From Syntrophorhabdaceae bacterium (lineage in GTDB: Bacteria > Desulfobacterota > Syntrophorhabdia > Syntrophorhabdales > Syntrophorhabdaceae): DNA of 37,394 nucleotides. The translations under genes and the position numbers were made by a program. The DNA is taken from contig DATKMQ010000119.1 in assembly GCA_035541755.1 (NCBI GenBank), positions 1-37,394 on the forward strand. Reading direction: 5' to 3'. Numbering within the stretch: the first letter of the stretch is position 1; each line of letters opens with the position of its first letter. This document shows, one piece after another, positions 18,198-26,092 of the stretch. A model generated the notes under the pieces. It worked only from the letters and a program-made list of their open reading frames with translations, made no database searches and was not told the origin of the DNA.

Positions 18198-19166
18198 CTA
18201 TTCCTCCAACTTTTGAATCTCCTGAATTCTCAAATGTTCTTTGATGAGAAAGACAAAGCCGAGTACGCTATAAGGGATGTACCACGTGGCTTGAAACACG
18301 ATCGAAACAGCCAGCGCCTGGTAATTCGGAACATTAAAAAGTGCCAGCAGGTTTACGAGCAGCCATTGGTAAACCCCCACATATCCGGGGGAGGAGGGGA
18401 TGACGAGCCCCATATTGAGAAGAGCGCAAACGAAGGGCACGTAGACAATTCCGATCTTCACCCCGAGGGCGAGCATGGTGAAGTAAAGGGCTAAACTCAT
18501 GGAAAGCCATGTGACGAAGGCGATTGCGACGAAGTAGGCAAGGTTAAGGGGGGAGCTGATGCGTCTTAAGTTTTCCTGGATTTCAAGGACACGTTTTGCG
18601 AGTTTGGAGAAAAAGGGTTTCTTGATTCCCGCAAGCTTGTCAGAGATCACTCCGGCAAATCTCTTCCTGCTCAGAGTAATTAAGGCGGTTGCGCACACGA
18701 TAAAGAGACCGACGAGCATGTAAAGAGCGCGGGAGACACCCTGGGGCAGGTTATGTTTCGGAAGGAAGATAAAGGTGATGATGAGGAGTCCCACAAGGTC
18801 GAAAAATCTGTCCACAAGCACCGTGGTGACCGAATACGTAAAGGAGATCCCCGTCTTCTTGGAAAGCGCGTAGCCTCGGGCTATCTCTCCGATTCGCGCG
18901 GGCAACACGTTATTTATGAACAGGCCGATGACGAGCGCGATGAAAGTATCTCGAACACGCACCCCGCATCCTACGACTTTGGACCATCTATACGCGCACA
19001 GGGTGAGACAAAGGAATATACACGCAAGCGGTATAAAAGAAAAACGCATATCCGCGTTTTGTAATGTGTAGAATAATTTCCGAAGCTCTACACCCTTGAG
19101 TGAAAGGTAGAGCAGAAGCAGGCTTATGACAAAGCCGGTGACGGTAATGATCTTATGTTTTTTCAT
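18198..19166 (-). CDS. YbhN/UPF0104-type membrane protein (lysylphosphatidylglycerol synthase TM family)
   Basis: This is a 322-residue protein with about eight membrane segments. Family landmarks are LFINNVLPARIGEIARGY and VTTVLVDRFFDLVGL, with PSSPGYVGVYQW near the C-terminus. The family comprises flippase-like membrane proteins related to the transmembrane half of MprF; there is no C-terminal aminoacyltransferase domain here. The ATG at 19166 (MKKHKIITV) overlaps the end of the EamA gene by 14 nt and is chosen over the longer open frame to 19223. Lipid or glycolipid transport is inferred only from the family. Confidence 0.82.
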   Translation of the reverse strand: MKKHKIITVTGFVISLLLLYLSLKGVELRKLFYTLQNADMRFSFIPLACIFLCLTLCAYRWSKVVGCGVRVRDTFIALVIGLFINNVLPARIGEIARGYALSKKTGISFTYSVTTVLVDRFFDLVGLLIITFIFLPKHNLPQGVSRALYMLVGLFIVCATALITLSRKRFAGVISDKLAGIKKPFFSKLAKRVLEIQENLRRISSPLNLAYFVAIAFVTWLSMSLALYFTMLALGVKIGIVYVPFVCALLNMGLVIPSSPGYVGVYQWLLVNLLALFNVPNYQALAVSIVFQATWYIPYSVLGFVFLIKEHLRIQEIQKLEE

Positions 19167-20046
19167 TCTTAGTATAGTTGGCGCAGTAGATTCCCATACA
19201 GACAAGAAGAAGACCGAGGACAAGCCATACGGTTAACTGCTCTTTATAGAATAGCACACCGAAGAACACCCCGAAAATCGGTGTGAGAAAAGTAAAGGCC
19301 GCGAGTTTTGCAACCGGATACCTGTATATGAGTTTGAACCACACGAAGTACGATGCGAATGCGATGATTATGGACTGATATGCGAGAGACGCCAGTATGT
19401 ATCCGTCCACGTGTTTGATCCATTTATTCTCAAGGACGAGGGCGCATATGAGTGTGACCGGCACGGAGAATACGAGCTGATAGAGAAACGTGTTGATAGG
19501 GTGGACTTTTTGAGCGAGAAACTTTTTTATGTAGAGCGTTGTAGCCCCCCATAAGATCGCTCCGACTATGGTAAGAAGGTCGCCCGCGAGCATCAGTTTA
19601 TTATAGGTGCTTGGCTTGCCCCTAAAGACGAAGTATACCCCCAGAAACGCAAGAACCAGGCCCGCCGTCTTTATTGCGTTGAGTCTCTCTTTGAGAAACA
19701 CGTGGGCGCCCGCTGCGACGACGAAGGGCGAGAGATACATGAAGATGATGGCCCGGGACGCGTCCGTACAGAGAAGACCGAAATAGAGGCAGACGAATTC
19801 CAGTCCGAAGAGGATCCCGACCATGAGTCCGTGAAAAAGGGTTATACCCCTGTGAAACAGCTTTTGTCTAATGGCGATGCAGTATATGATGCCGCAGCAT
19901 GACGCCACGGTGGAACGGAGAAATGTCGTAAACACGGGCGATAGTCCCGTATTTGAAAATTTTATGGCAGAATAATTGAAGCCCCACAAAATAGTGAGGA
20001 TCAGAATGGCAAAGAAGCCTTTTGCATCTACGCGGTCCGTGGTCAT
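19153..20046 (-). CDS. EamA/DMT-superfamily transporter
   Basis: This 297-residue inner-membrane protein has ten predicted helices in two five-helix EamA halves. The first opens with ILILTILWGFNYSAIKF and includes SPFVVAAGAHVFLKERL; the second includes LTPIFGVFFGVLFYKEQLT. Both glutamate-bearing ends are typical of drug/metabolite exporters of the RhaT/YdcZ kind. The substrate is unknown. There is no Shine-Dalgarno sequence before the ATG and a promoter ends only 14 nt upstream, so the message may be nearly leaderless. The downstream YbhN-like gene overlaps it, so the two probably form an operon. Confidence 0.88.
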   Translation of the reverse strand: MTTDRVDAKGFFAILILTILWGFNYSAIKFSNTGLSPVFTTFLRSTVASCCGIIYCIAIRQKLFHRGITLFHGLMVGILFGLEFVCLYFGLLCTDASRAIIFMYLSPFVVAAGAHVFLKERLNAIKTAGLVLAFLGVYFVFRGKPSTYNKLMLAGDLLTIVGAILWGATTLYIKKFLAQKVHPINTFLYQLVFSVPVTLICALVLENKWIKHVDGYILASLAYQSIIIAFASYFVWFKLIYRYPVAKLAAFTFLTPIFGVFFGVLFYKEQLTVWLVLGLLLVCMGIYCANYTKNEKT

Positions 20047-20060
20047 ATCGTGTGCATGTA

Positions 20061-20089
20061 GTTTTAAGAATATATGCCCCCCATGTCAA
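20061..20089 (-). promoter_or_regulatory. Promoter for the EamA-YbhN pair
   Basis: On the - strand perfect TTGACA (20089-20084) and TAAAAC (20066-20061, four of six) are 17 nt apart. Transcription would start about 6-8 nt before the ATG at 20046. Confidence 0.5.
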
Positions 20090-20184
20090 GGGAATTCATA
20101 AACAGGTCTGGAGGGCCTAAGTGTCAGCGCAGGACATAAGCTTGCAGTCAATTGACCCGTGCGGGCGTTTGGGGTATCTTTCCC

Positions 20185-20214
20185 TTGACAATCCGGGCGC
20201 TTTTCTGTTCTACT
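20185..20214 (+). promoter_or_regulatory. Possible fabH promoter
   Basis: TTGACA (20185-20190) is followed after 18 nt by TCTACT (20209-20214, four of six). It lies 47 nt upstream of the fabH ATG. Confidence 0.45.
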
Positions 20215-20261
20215 TAGTCACGGTTAAGAAACTGTTAAGAAAGGAATTAACGGGGTATTGA

Positions 20262-21248
20262 ATGAAGAGAATTGCAATCATAGGCACAGGATCGTACCTT
20301 CCCGAACGGGTCATGACGAATTTTGATATTGCGAAATTTCTTGATACGTCTGATGAATGGATTTACACACGGACGGGAATCAAGGAAAGAAGAATCGCCG
20401 ATCAGGGCATGGCCACGTCGGACCTTTGCAAAGTGGCGTGTGAGAGGGCTATGGATATGGCGGGGGTCAAAGCGTCAGATATTGATCTCATCATCCTTGC
20501 CACGATCACCCCTGACACCCATTGTCCCGCCGGGGCTAACTGGCTCGAAGCCAAGCTCGGTTGCGACAACGCCGTATCGTTTGACGTCACCGCCGCTTGT
20601 ACCGGATTTATATTTGCCCTTCACATCGCCGATAAGCTTATCAGGGTGGGCGCAAACAGGAAAGCCCTGGTTGTGGCGGGCGAAATCATGAGCCGGGTGG
20701 TCAACTGGAAAGAGCGGGAAAGCTGCATACTCTGGGGAGACGGTGCAGGGGCTGCCGTGATTACGGAAAGCGGGACCGGCGCCGAGATCCTGTCAACTCA
20801 TATCCACACGGACGGGGCGAGTGGCGACACGCTGCTTATGCCTGGGGGAGGCTCCAAAACGACACCCATCTCGCACGAGAGCGTGGACAAGGGCCTTCAT
20901 TTCCTGAAGATGATCGAGGCCAATAAGTCCTTTAAGGTGGCCGTGAACAGGTTTGCGGGGGCGTGCGAGGAAGCTGCCGGAGCTAACGGTTACACAGTCC
21001 ACGATGCGGACGTGATCATTCCCCATCAGGCAAACCTTAGAATCATCCAGGGGATGGCAAAGAAACTGAACGTGCCCATAGAAAAGATCTACATGACCAT
21101 AAAGAAATATGGTAATATCTCCTCGGCAACCGTACCCATCGCGCTTGATGAGGCGGTGCGCACGGGGGCAATCAAAAAAGAGACGCTGGTGCTTCTCACC
21201 GCTTTTGGTGGTGGTCTTACCTGGGGAAGCAGCCTCATCAGGTGGTGA
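20262..21248 (+). CDS. fabH: Beta-ketoacyl-ACP synthase III
   Basis: FabH condenses an acyl-CoA, usually acetyl-CoA, with malonyl-ACP to start type II fatty-acid synthesis. The 328-residue protein carries the thiolase-fold catalytic triad: Cys113 in VTAACTGF, His255 in PHQANLRI and Asn285 in YGNISS. The N-terminus has DEWIYTRTGIKERR and the C-terminus LTAFGGGLTWGSS, both diagnostic. It is slightly longer than the E. coli enzyme. No plsX, fabD or acpP is adjacent, so this is a stand-alone copy; specificity for acetyl or branched primers cannot be read from sequence. A hairpin follows the stop, then tRNA-Ser. Confidence 0.94.
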   Translation: MKRIAIIGTGSYLPERVMTNFDIAKFLDTSDEWIYTRTGIKERRIADQGMATSDLCKVACERAMDMAGVKASDIDLIILATITPDTHCPAGANWLEAKLGCDNAVSFDVTAACTGFIFALHIADKLIRVGANRKALVVAGEIMSRVVNWKERESCILWGDGAGAAVITESGTGAEILSTHIHTDGASGDTLLMPGGGSKTTPISHESVDKGLHFLKMIEANKSFKVAVNRFAGACEEAAGANGYTVHDADVIIPHQANLRIIQGMAKKLNVPIEKIYMTIKKYGNISSATVPIALDEAVRTGAIKKETLVLLTAFGGGLTWGSSLIRW

Positions 21249-21251
21249 TCT

Positions 21252-21281
21252 GTTCGAAATCCGCTATGCGGGGTTTCGAAC
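21252..21281 (+). terminator. Strong hairpin between fabH and tRNA-Ser, possible terminator
   Basis: GTTCGAAATCCGC and GCGGGGTTTCGAAC pair almost completely (one bulge or mismatch) around a 3-nt loop, 4 nt after the fabH stop. The following bases (TTAAAGTG) are not a U-tract, so termination would be weak or Rho-assisted; an RNA processing signal before the tRNA is another reading. Confidence 0.45.
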
Positions 21282-21299
21282 TTAAAGTGTAAGCGGCCC

Positions 21300-21389
21300 G
21301 GAGGGATGGCTGAGCGGCCGAAAGCGGCGGTCTTGAAAACCGTTGGGCGTGCAAGCGCCCCGTGGGTTCGAATCCTACTCCCTCCGCCA
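21300..21389 (+). tRNA. tRNA-Ser (anticodon UGA)
   Basis: The 7-bp acceptor stem GGAGGGA (21300-21306) pairs with TCCCTCC (21379-21385), followed by discriminator G and an encoded CCA (21387-21389). The anticodon stem CGGT/ACCG encloses loop CTTGAAA with TGA at 21334-21336. The long variable arm (GGGCG...CGCCC) is the class II form expected for tRNA-Ser, and the T loop GGTTCGAATCC is intact. It reads UCA and related serine codons. An integrase remnant begins 2 nt after the CCA, which marks the 3' end as a past integration site. Confidence 0.97.
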
Positions 21390-21391
21390 TA

Positions 21392-21793
21392 TTACTCTTT
21401 TAGTTTCAATAAGTTACCTTCTTTTCCGATAGTATGAGTTCGGTATGAGTTCCGCAAGTTCAAAACCCTGGCTTTTATATTCTTTACATTTACGTGAGAA
21501 TACGGCTTCATGCTTTGCATATCTTTCCAACTTCCAAGCGCTAACACGTCCGAGGCGGATAATCCCTCTTCAAGTAACTTCGTGGCAAAACTGTGGCGCG
21601 TGGCTTCGTGAAATTTGACCTCCGACGTAGTCGCAGACCATAATTCGTCGATCTTTTTTGGTAAGTAATGATTGCCAGTATCTGGGTTGATAAAGAGCCA
21701 CTGGTCCTTTGTTTTGCCTTGCATGTGTCTTCGTGCGATTTCGTAACTATCATCGAAGAGAACCTTCCACGCAGCTTCGCCATTCTTGGGCGT
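21392..21793 (-). pseudogene. Truncated tyrosine recombinase (phage-type integrase), C-terminal remnant
   Basis: Read leftward towards tRNA-Ser, this encodes the C-terminal catalytic part of a phage integrase: FDDSYEIARR, WLFINPDTG, the H-x-x-R box HEATRHSFATKLLEEG, LGSWKDMQSMKPY and a probable nucleophilic Tyr in PYSHV. The N-terminal core-binding domain and the first catalytic arginine are absent, so it should be inactive. Its stop is 2 nt from the tRNA 3' end, the typical int-next-to-att layout. At its 5' side the frame runs into unrelated sequence from a membrane sensor gene. It is most simply the residue of an excised or deleted island. Confidence 0.8.
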
Positions 21794-21795
21794 AC

Positions 21796-21891
21796 CAATT
21801 TCGTTATCACGTAGGAGCAAAAACAGCAGAGAGCGAAGATAATCGCAAAGAGAAATCCAAAACCAGAGGCGAGTTTTGTCTTGAGCTTCAT
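21796..21891 (-). pseudogene. Start of a lost membrane sensor gene (first ~32 codons)
   Basis: An ATG at 21891 with TAGGAAAC just before it opens a frame that starts MKLKTKLASGFGFLF and continues through one hydrophobic helix to SYVITKL. This is the usual N-terminus of MCP- or HAMP-type sensor proteins. After about residue 32 the similarity stops, and the same DNA continues as the integrase remnant in another reading frame. The rest of the sensor is not in the window. It probably followed the hybrid kinase at 22000-25743 in an operon before a deletion joined it to the integrase. Confidence 0.55.
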
Positions 21892-21999
21892 GTTTCCTAC
21901 TCAAATGGCCCTAACCAGCATCTCCTAATCGGCCCTTTCACGGTGTGCTTTGGTTGAAAACAGGCGCTGACTTCGTGCATAGCATACCTCTTATCAGGG

Positions 22000-24900
22000 T
22001 CATTCGCCAGTCTTTGCGTCCAGTGCCTTCCTCACCGCTACGGCCAATTCATATTTAGCCAAGGGTTTCAAGAGTAATCCCCTGATCCCTGCTGCCGTGG
22101 CGCTGTCCACATTCACGCTGTCACTATGGCCGGTGCAGAGGATGATGGGAAGATCGGAACGCACGGTAAGCAATTGCTCTGCCAGACGGAGTCCGGTGAG
22201 TTCCGGCATGGTCTGGTCGGTGATCACGAGATCAAAGTGGAACGGGTCTCGGTAGAATAGTTTCAAAGCTTCCGAACTGCTTGTCATGGTTGTAACGGCA
22301 TAGCCTAACCTTTCCAGCATGTTCTTGCCCAATTCTGTGAGCATCTGTTCGTCGTCAACGAAAAGAATCTTCTCGTGACCCGTGGGGAATGCGAGAGAGG
22401 TTGAAGCCTCTGAAGGTTCATCCGCTACCGCCTTGGGGAGGAGAACCCTGAACGTAGAGCCCTCTCCAGGTACGCTCTGCACGGTGATCTCTGCATTGAA
22501 GCTCTTTACAATCCCATAGACCACGGCAAGCCCCATGCCCGTGCCCTGGCCCGGTTCCTTGGTAGTAAAGAAGGGATCGAATATCCTCTCCATGACTGTG
22601 GTATCCATGCCTGCTCCTGTATCCTCCACCACAAGTTCAAGGTAAGCTCCAGGCGAGAGATCCCGGTCATGGGCCTGGTAGGCGTCCTTCAGGGTTATGG
22701 TCAGCTTGCCGCCTTTCTCACGCATGGCGTGGGCGGCATTGGTCGCGAGGTTCATGATGATCTGCTGGATACCTGTGGCATTGGCAAGGATCGTATCTGA
22801 GTTTGTGGCGACGTTCATGCCGATAACGATGGTCGTGGGGATTGAGGCTCGCAGGAGTTTGACTGTCTCCTTGATAATGGGGGTCAATGGGATGGCCTTT
22901 ATCTCATAGGATGCCTTGCGGCTGAAACTTAACATCTGCCTGATGAGGTCGCGCGCCCTGAAGCCGCTTTTCAGCACGAGTTCCAGGTGGTGCCTCGCGG
23001 GGCTGTCAGGCGGTATGTCATCGAGGGCCATCTCGGTAAATCCGATCATGCCTGCGAGGATATTGTTGAAGTCGTGGGCGATACCGCCGGTGAGGGTCCC
23101 CAGGGATTCCATCTTCTGGGTTTGGCGGAGCTCCTCTTCGAGCTTACGCCGCTCGCTAATGTCCCGTGCAGCTGCGAACACCCCCGCTACTTTGCCTTCC
23201 TCGTCCCGGTAGACCGAGGCGTTGTACAGGACTGGAGTGATGTGGCCGTCTCTGTGTCTGATCTCCAGAGGATAATCACGCACAAGGCCCTTGGTGAAGA
23301 CCTGAAGGTAGCTTGCTCTGGCTTTTTGGGATTCGGTGAAGTAGTCGGAGAAGTCTGTACCGATGAGTTCATCCCGTCCATAGCCGGTAGCCTTCTCGGT
23401 TGCCGTATTCACGTCAGTGATCTTTCCCTCGGGGTCTATGGTTGCGAGGGGGTCGACGCTCGCCTCGATGAGGCTCCGGTTATAGGCGTTGGCGATTCGG
23501 ATTTCTTCTTCGATACGCTTCCGGTCCGTTATATCCATACCCATCTCGAGAATAAGCGGGGATCCGTCAGAGTCGGCGAAGGGAAAGTCGTGGATATCGT
23601 AGATGCGCCTGTCCGGGCCGGTCCACTGCCAGGATTGAGGCTTTGATGTTTTTAGCGTTTCATACGTGTAGCAGGTCCCGCAGGGTTCGGTCCGCCCGAA
23701 AAGATGCTCGAAACACTTCTTTTCCCCTGGGTCCCCGAACAGGTCCCGGAAGACGCGGTTGACGAATGGCATCCGGTAATCGGGCCCGAGCAGCGCCACA
23801 TAGGCAGGCAGAGATTCCAGAACGTCATAGAGCCTTTGGCGCTCTTTCGAGAGATTGGCGAAGGCCTGGTGGAGTTCGGCGGTACGTTCGTGGACACGGA
23901 GTTCAAGCTCCTCATAGGCTTTTTGAAGCGCCTGTTCGGCACGCTTGCGACGGGTAATCTCACGGCAGTAAATGCGAACCGCATTAAACTGAGGAACAAA
24001 ATGGATGGTCTCACCGAACACCCTGTCCTTTATCGTGACTTCTCGTGCGATTGTCCTGCTGGTGCCGTCCCAGTCCCTGAGAATGGAGCCCATATCCGAG
24101 GGGAGGAGGGGGCTGCAATCCCTCTTGTCCATACCGAGTTCTTCCAAAGTCTTCTCGACAGATGGGTTGCAGAAGGTAATATCGCCGGACAGGTCGACTT
24201 CGAGGATAGGGATTGGATCGAGTTCCGGGAAGGACGCAAGGCGGTTTGTGTGGTTTTCTTGCGCTCTTCGTTGCATGATGTTCCGGAAGACGAGAACGAC
24301 GCCGGTGGTCGTACCGTCCAGGTCTCTTACGGGTGCGCCGCTGTCGTCGATGGGGACCTCTGAGCCATCCTTCCTGATAAGGATCGTGTGGTTCGCGAGG
24401 CCCACCACAGTTCCTTCGCGCAGCACCCGGTCGACCGGGTTCTCAACCTCGTTGCGGGTATGCTCGTTTACGATCTGAAAGACCTCCGTTATCGGTCTTT
24501 GTTTGGCCCTCTCAAGCGTCCATCCAGTGACCTCTTCCGCGATCGGATTCATGAAGGTCACCCTGCCGTCTGTGTCGGTGACGATGACCGCATCGCCGAC
24601 GCTTGCAAGGGTTGTGGCCCAGCGCTGTTCACTCTTACGCAAGGCAGCCTTCCATGCGACGAGGGAGCCCGCCATGTCATCGAATGCACGCGCCAAATCC
24701 CCGAGTTCACCGTTCTTGACTATCCGTGATACGTTCACACCTTCCGGGCCTATCTTTACTTGCTCCGATGCCTTCTTAAGCAGGGCGACAGGATTCACGA
24801 TGAGACGCTTTCCGGCAAACCAGACGAGAAAGAGGCCAGCCCCGAAGAGTAAGGCGAGAAAGGCAAGACTCCATGCTGTTGCGGCATTTGCCTTGGCGGT

Positions 24901-25743
24901 CACCTCAGCGAGAGGCATGCCTGCCCGCACGTACATATAGGGCTCAGGTTCGTTAGAGAGGCGTAGTTTTCTGTAGGCGCCGATACGAAACCTGCCATCG
25001 TTGCCCACGCTGTCGATCTGCCCCTCATCAGGGCCCTTTTGCATCCGGGCAAAAGTCTCCGGTCTGGGGTCGACCTTTCCCACGAGTTCCCGAGACAGAG
25101 GATCGTTCAAGTTTCTGATGAAAATCACACCCCGATGATCGAGAAGGCTGAACGACCCACCGGGAGGAAGGTTAACGTTCTCAAAAGACTTCTGGGCGCA
25201 TTCCAGATCGAGGACCACGATGACGACCCCTGTCAGCCGATTCGTGGTATCCTTGACCGGGTGTGCGAAGCTTATGACCCCTTTTCTTGCCATCCTGCCC
25301 ATGACATACTCGCCCGATGAAAACATCCCGGTACGAACCGCCTGCTGGAAATACCTTCGATCGGCGAGCGACACCTTTCCCTCGAAAGGCAGTGAGGATG
25401 CCCAGACCATACCGGAATTATCCGTAATGGTAATGCTCGTGTACTGTGGATTTTTTTTTACGAGGTCGGCAAGAAGCGTGGTAACGGCGTCGCGCTTGTA
25501 CAATCTAACTTCTGGGAGGAGAGCGAGGGCCGTTGCCAATTGCTCTGCACCTCTCACCACTGCCTGCTGCTCTGCCGTTATGGTGTTGACAACTTCCAGA
25601 CAGTCCGCTCTGGCCTGGCTTATCGCTTCCCTGCGTTGTTTCATCCCCACATAGACTATGAGTACGGTGCATGAAGCGACGAGGATCAATAAGAGGATCG
25701 CAAATTGGGTACGGATGGATAAAGACCGGAGCTTACTGAGCAT
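22000..25743 (-). CDS. Large dCache-HAMP-multi-PAS hybrid histidine kinase with C-terminal receiver
   Basis: This 1247-residue inner-membrane sensor has a first membrane helix at residues ~12-33, a periplasmic double-Cache domain to ~285 and a second helix at ~290-312. A HAMP region (~313-365) is followed by PAS domains at about 370-490, 495-605, 645-755 and 765-880, with a coiled coil at ~605-640. The HisKA H-box GGIAHDFNN has phospho-His890. The ATPase has NLATNAAHAM, DTGAGM and GTGMGLAVVYGI. The receiver has VDDEQ, Asp1176 in ITDQTMPE and LLKPLAK. The third PAS has a cysteine cluster (Cys in KKCFEH and CGTC). It binds an extracellular small molecule and passes the signal through a phosphorelay. 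GAGGG precedes the ATG. No partner regulator is adjacent. Confidence 0.92.
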   Translation of the reverse strand: MLSKLRSLSIRTQFAILLLILVASCTVLIVYVGMKQRREAISQARADCLEVVNTITAEQQAVVRGAEQLATALALLPEVRLYKRDAVTTLLADLVKKNPQYTSITITDNSGMVWASSLPFEGKVSLADRRYFQQAVRTGMFSSGEYVMGRMARKGVISFAHPVKDTTNRLTGVVIVVLDLECAQKSFENVNLPPGGSFSLLDHRGVIFIRNLNDPLSRELVGKVDPRPETFARMQKGPDEGQIDSVGNDGRFRIGAYRKLRLSNEPEPYMYVRAGMPLAEVTAKANAATAWSLAFLALLFGAGLFLVWFAGKRLIVNPVALLKKASEQVKIGPEGVNVSRIVKNGELGDLARAFDDMAGSLVAWKAALRKSEQRWATTLASVGDAVIVTDTDGRVTFMNPIAEEVTGWTLERAKQRPITEVFQIVNEHTRNEVENPVDRVLREGTVVGLANHTILIRKDGSEVPIDDSGAPVRDLDGTTTGVVLVFRNIMQRRAQENHTNRLASFPELDPIPILEVDLSGDITFCNPSVEKTLEELGMDKRDCSPLLPSDMGSILRDWDGTSRTIAREVTIKDRVFGETIHFVPQFNAVRIYCREITRRKRAEQALQKAYEELELRVHERTAELHQAFANLSKERQRLYDVLESLPAYVALLGPDYRMPFVNRVFRDLFGDPGEKKCFEHLFGRTEPCGTCYTYETLKTSKPQSWQWTGPDRRIYDIHDFPFADSDGSPLILEMGMDITDRKRIEEEIRIANAYNRSLIEASVDPLATIDPEGKITDVNTATEKATGYGRDELIGTDFSDYFTESQKARASYLQVFTKGLVRDYPLEIRHRDGHITPVLYNASVYRDEEGKVAGVFAAARDISERRKLEEELRQTQKMESLGTLTGGIAHDFNNILAGMIGFTEMALDDIPPDSPARHHLELVLKSGFRARDLIRQMLSFSRKASYEIKAIPLTPIIKETVKLLRASIPTTIVIGMNVATNSDTILANATGIQQIIMNLATNAAHAMREKGGKLTITLKDAYQAHDRDLSPGAYLELVVEDTGAGMDTTVMERIFDPFFTTKEPGQGTGMGLAVVYGIVKSFNAEITVQSVPGEGSTFRVLLPKAVADEPSEASTSLAFPTGHEKILFVDDEQMLTELGKNMLERLGYAVTTMTSSSEALKLFYRDPFHFDLVITDQTMPELTGLRLAEQLLTVRSDLPIILCTGHSDSVNVDSATAAGIRGLLLKPLAKYELAVAVRKALDAKTGE

Positions 25744-25899
25744 AGATCAACCCTCACATACGTCGATTTTCCCGGAAACCCGGCGATGCATTAAGCACAT
25801 CAACTCATTATTATTCAGACAATCTAAGGGCAGACAAAGAAAAGGGCAAGGTCTATCCTCAGAAAAGTCAAGAGTTGGGAAATAAAAACGACAGACTCT
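25744..25899. other. Leader of the hybrid kinase, no gene seen
   Basis: These 156 bases, together with the IS scrap, fill the gap between two kinase genes. They must carry the promoter and leader for the kinase starting at 25743. A TTGACT-like hexamer near 25867 lacks a credible -10 partner. No RNA gene or repeat is evident. Confidence 0.3.
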
Positions 25900-26080
25900 C
25901 TATAGGACCTTGGCTTCGCAGAGCGTGGCGAATATCTCCAGTTTAAGAGTTCATTTCTGAGCTCGCTGTTGAATGATTGAATGTAGCCCTTCTCCCAGGG
26001 ACTCCCCGGTTCTATGAAGAGGGTTGCCACCGCGAGGTTGGCAAGCCATTGTCTCGCTGCCTTTGCGCTGAATTGGGGCC
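25900..26080 (-). pseudogene. IS3-family transposase (OrfB) fragment
   Basis: Reading leftward from 26080 gives PQFSAKAARQWLANLAV, then the IS3 rve-core landmark FIEPGSPWEKGYIQSFNSEL and RNELLN. After that a one-base frame change is needed to continue as EIFATLCEAKVL before TAG at 25902-25900. The Glu in the PWE...SFN segment is the last acidic residue of the DDE triad. The first two acidic residues, OrfA and both terminal repeats are missing, so this is a dead scrap of about 60 codons. It lies 12 nt beyond the stop of the next kinase gene. Confidence 0.8.
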
Positions 26081-26092
26081 CTCCAACAAGAA

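Noticed and set aside
23704-24363. Long + strand frames opposite the large hybrid kinase
   Set aside because: They are shadows of the codon bias of the kinase gene, with no domain and no ribosome-binding site.
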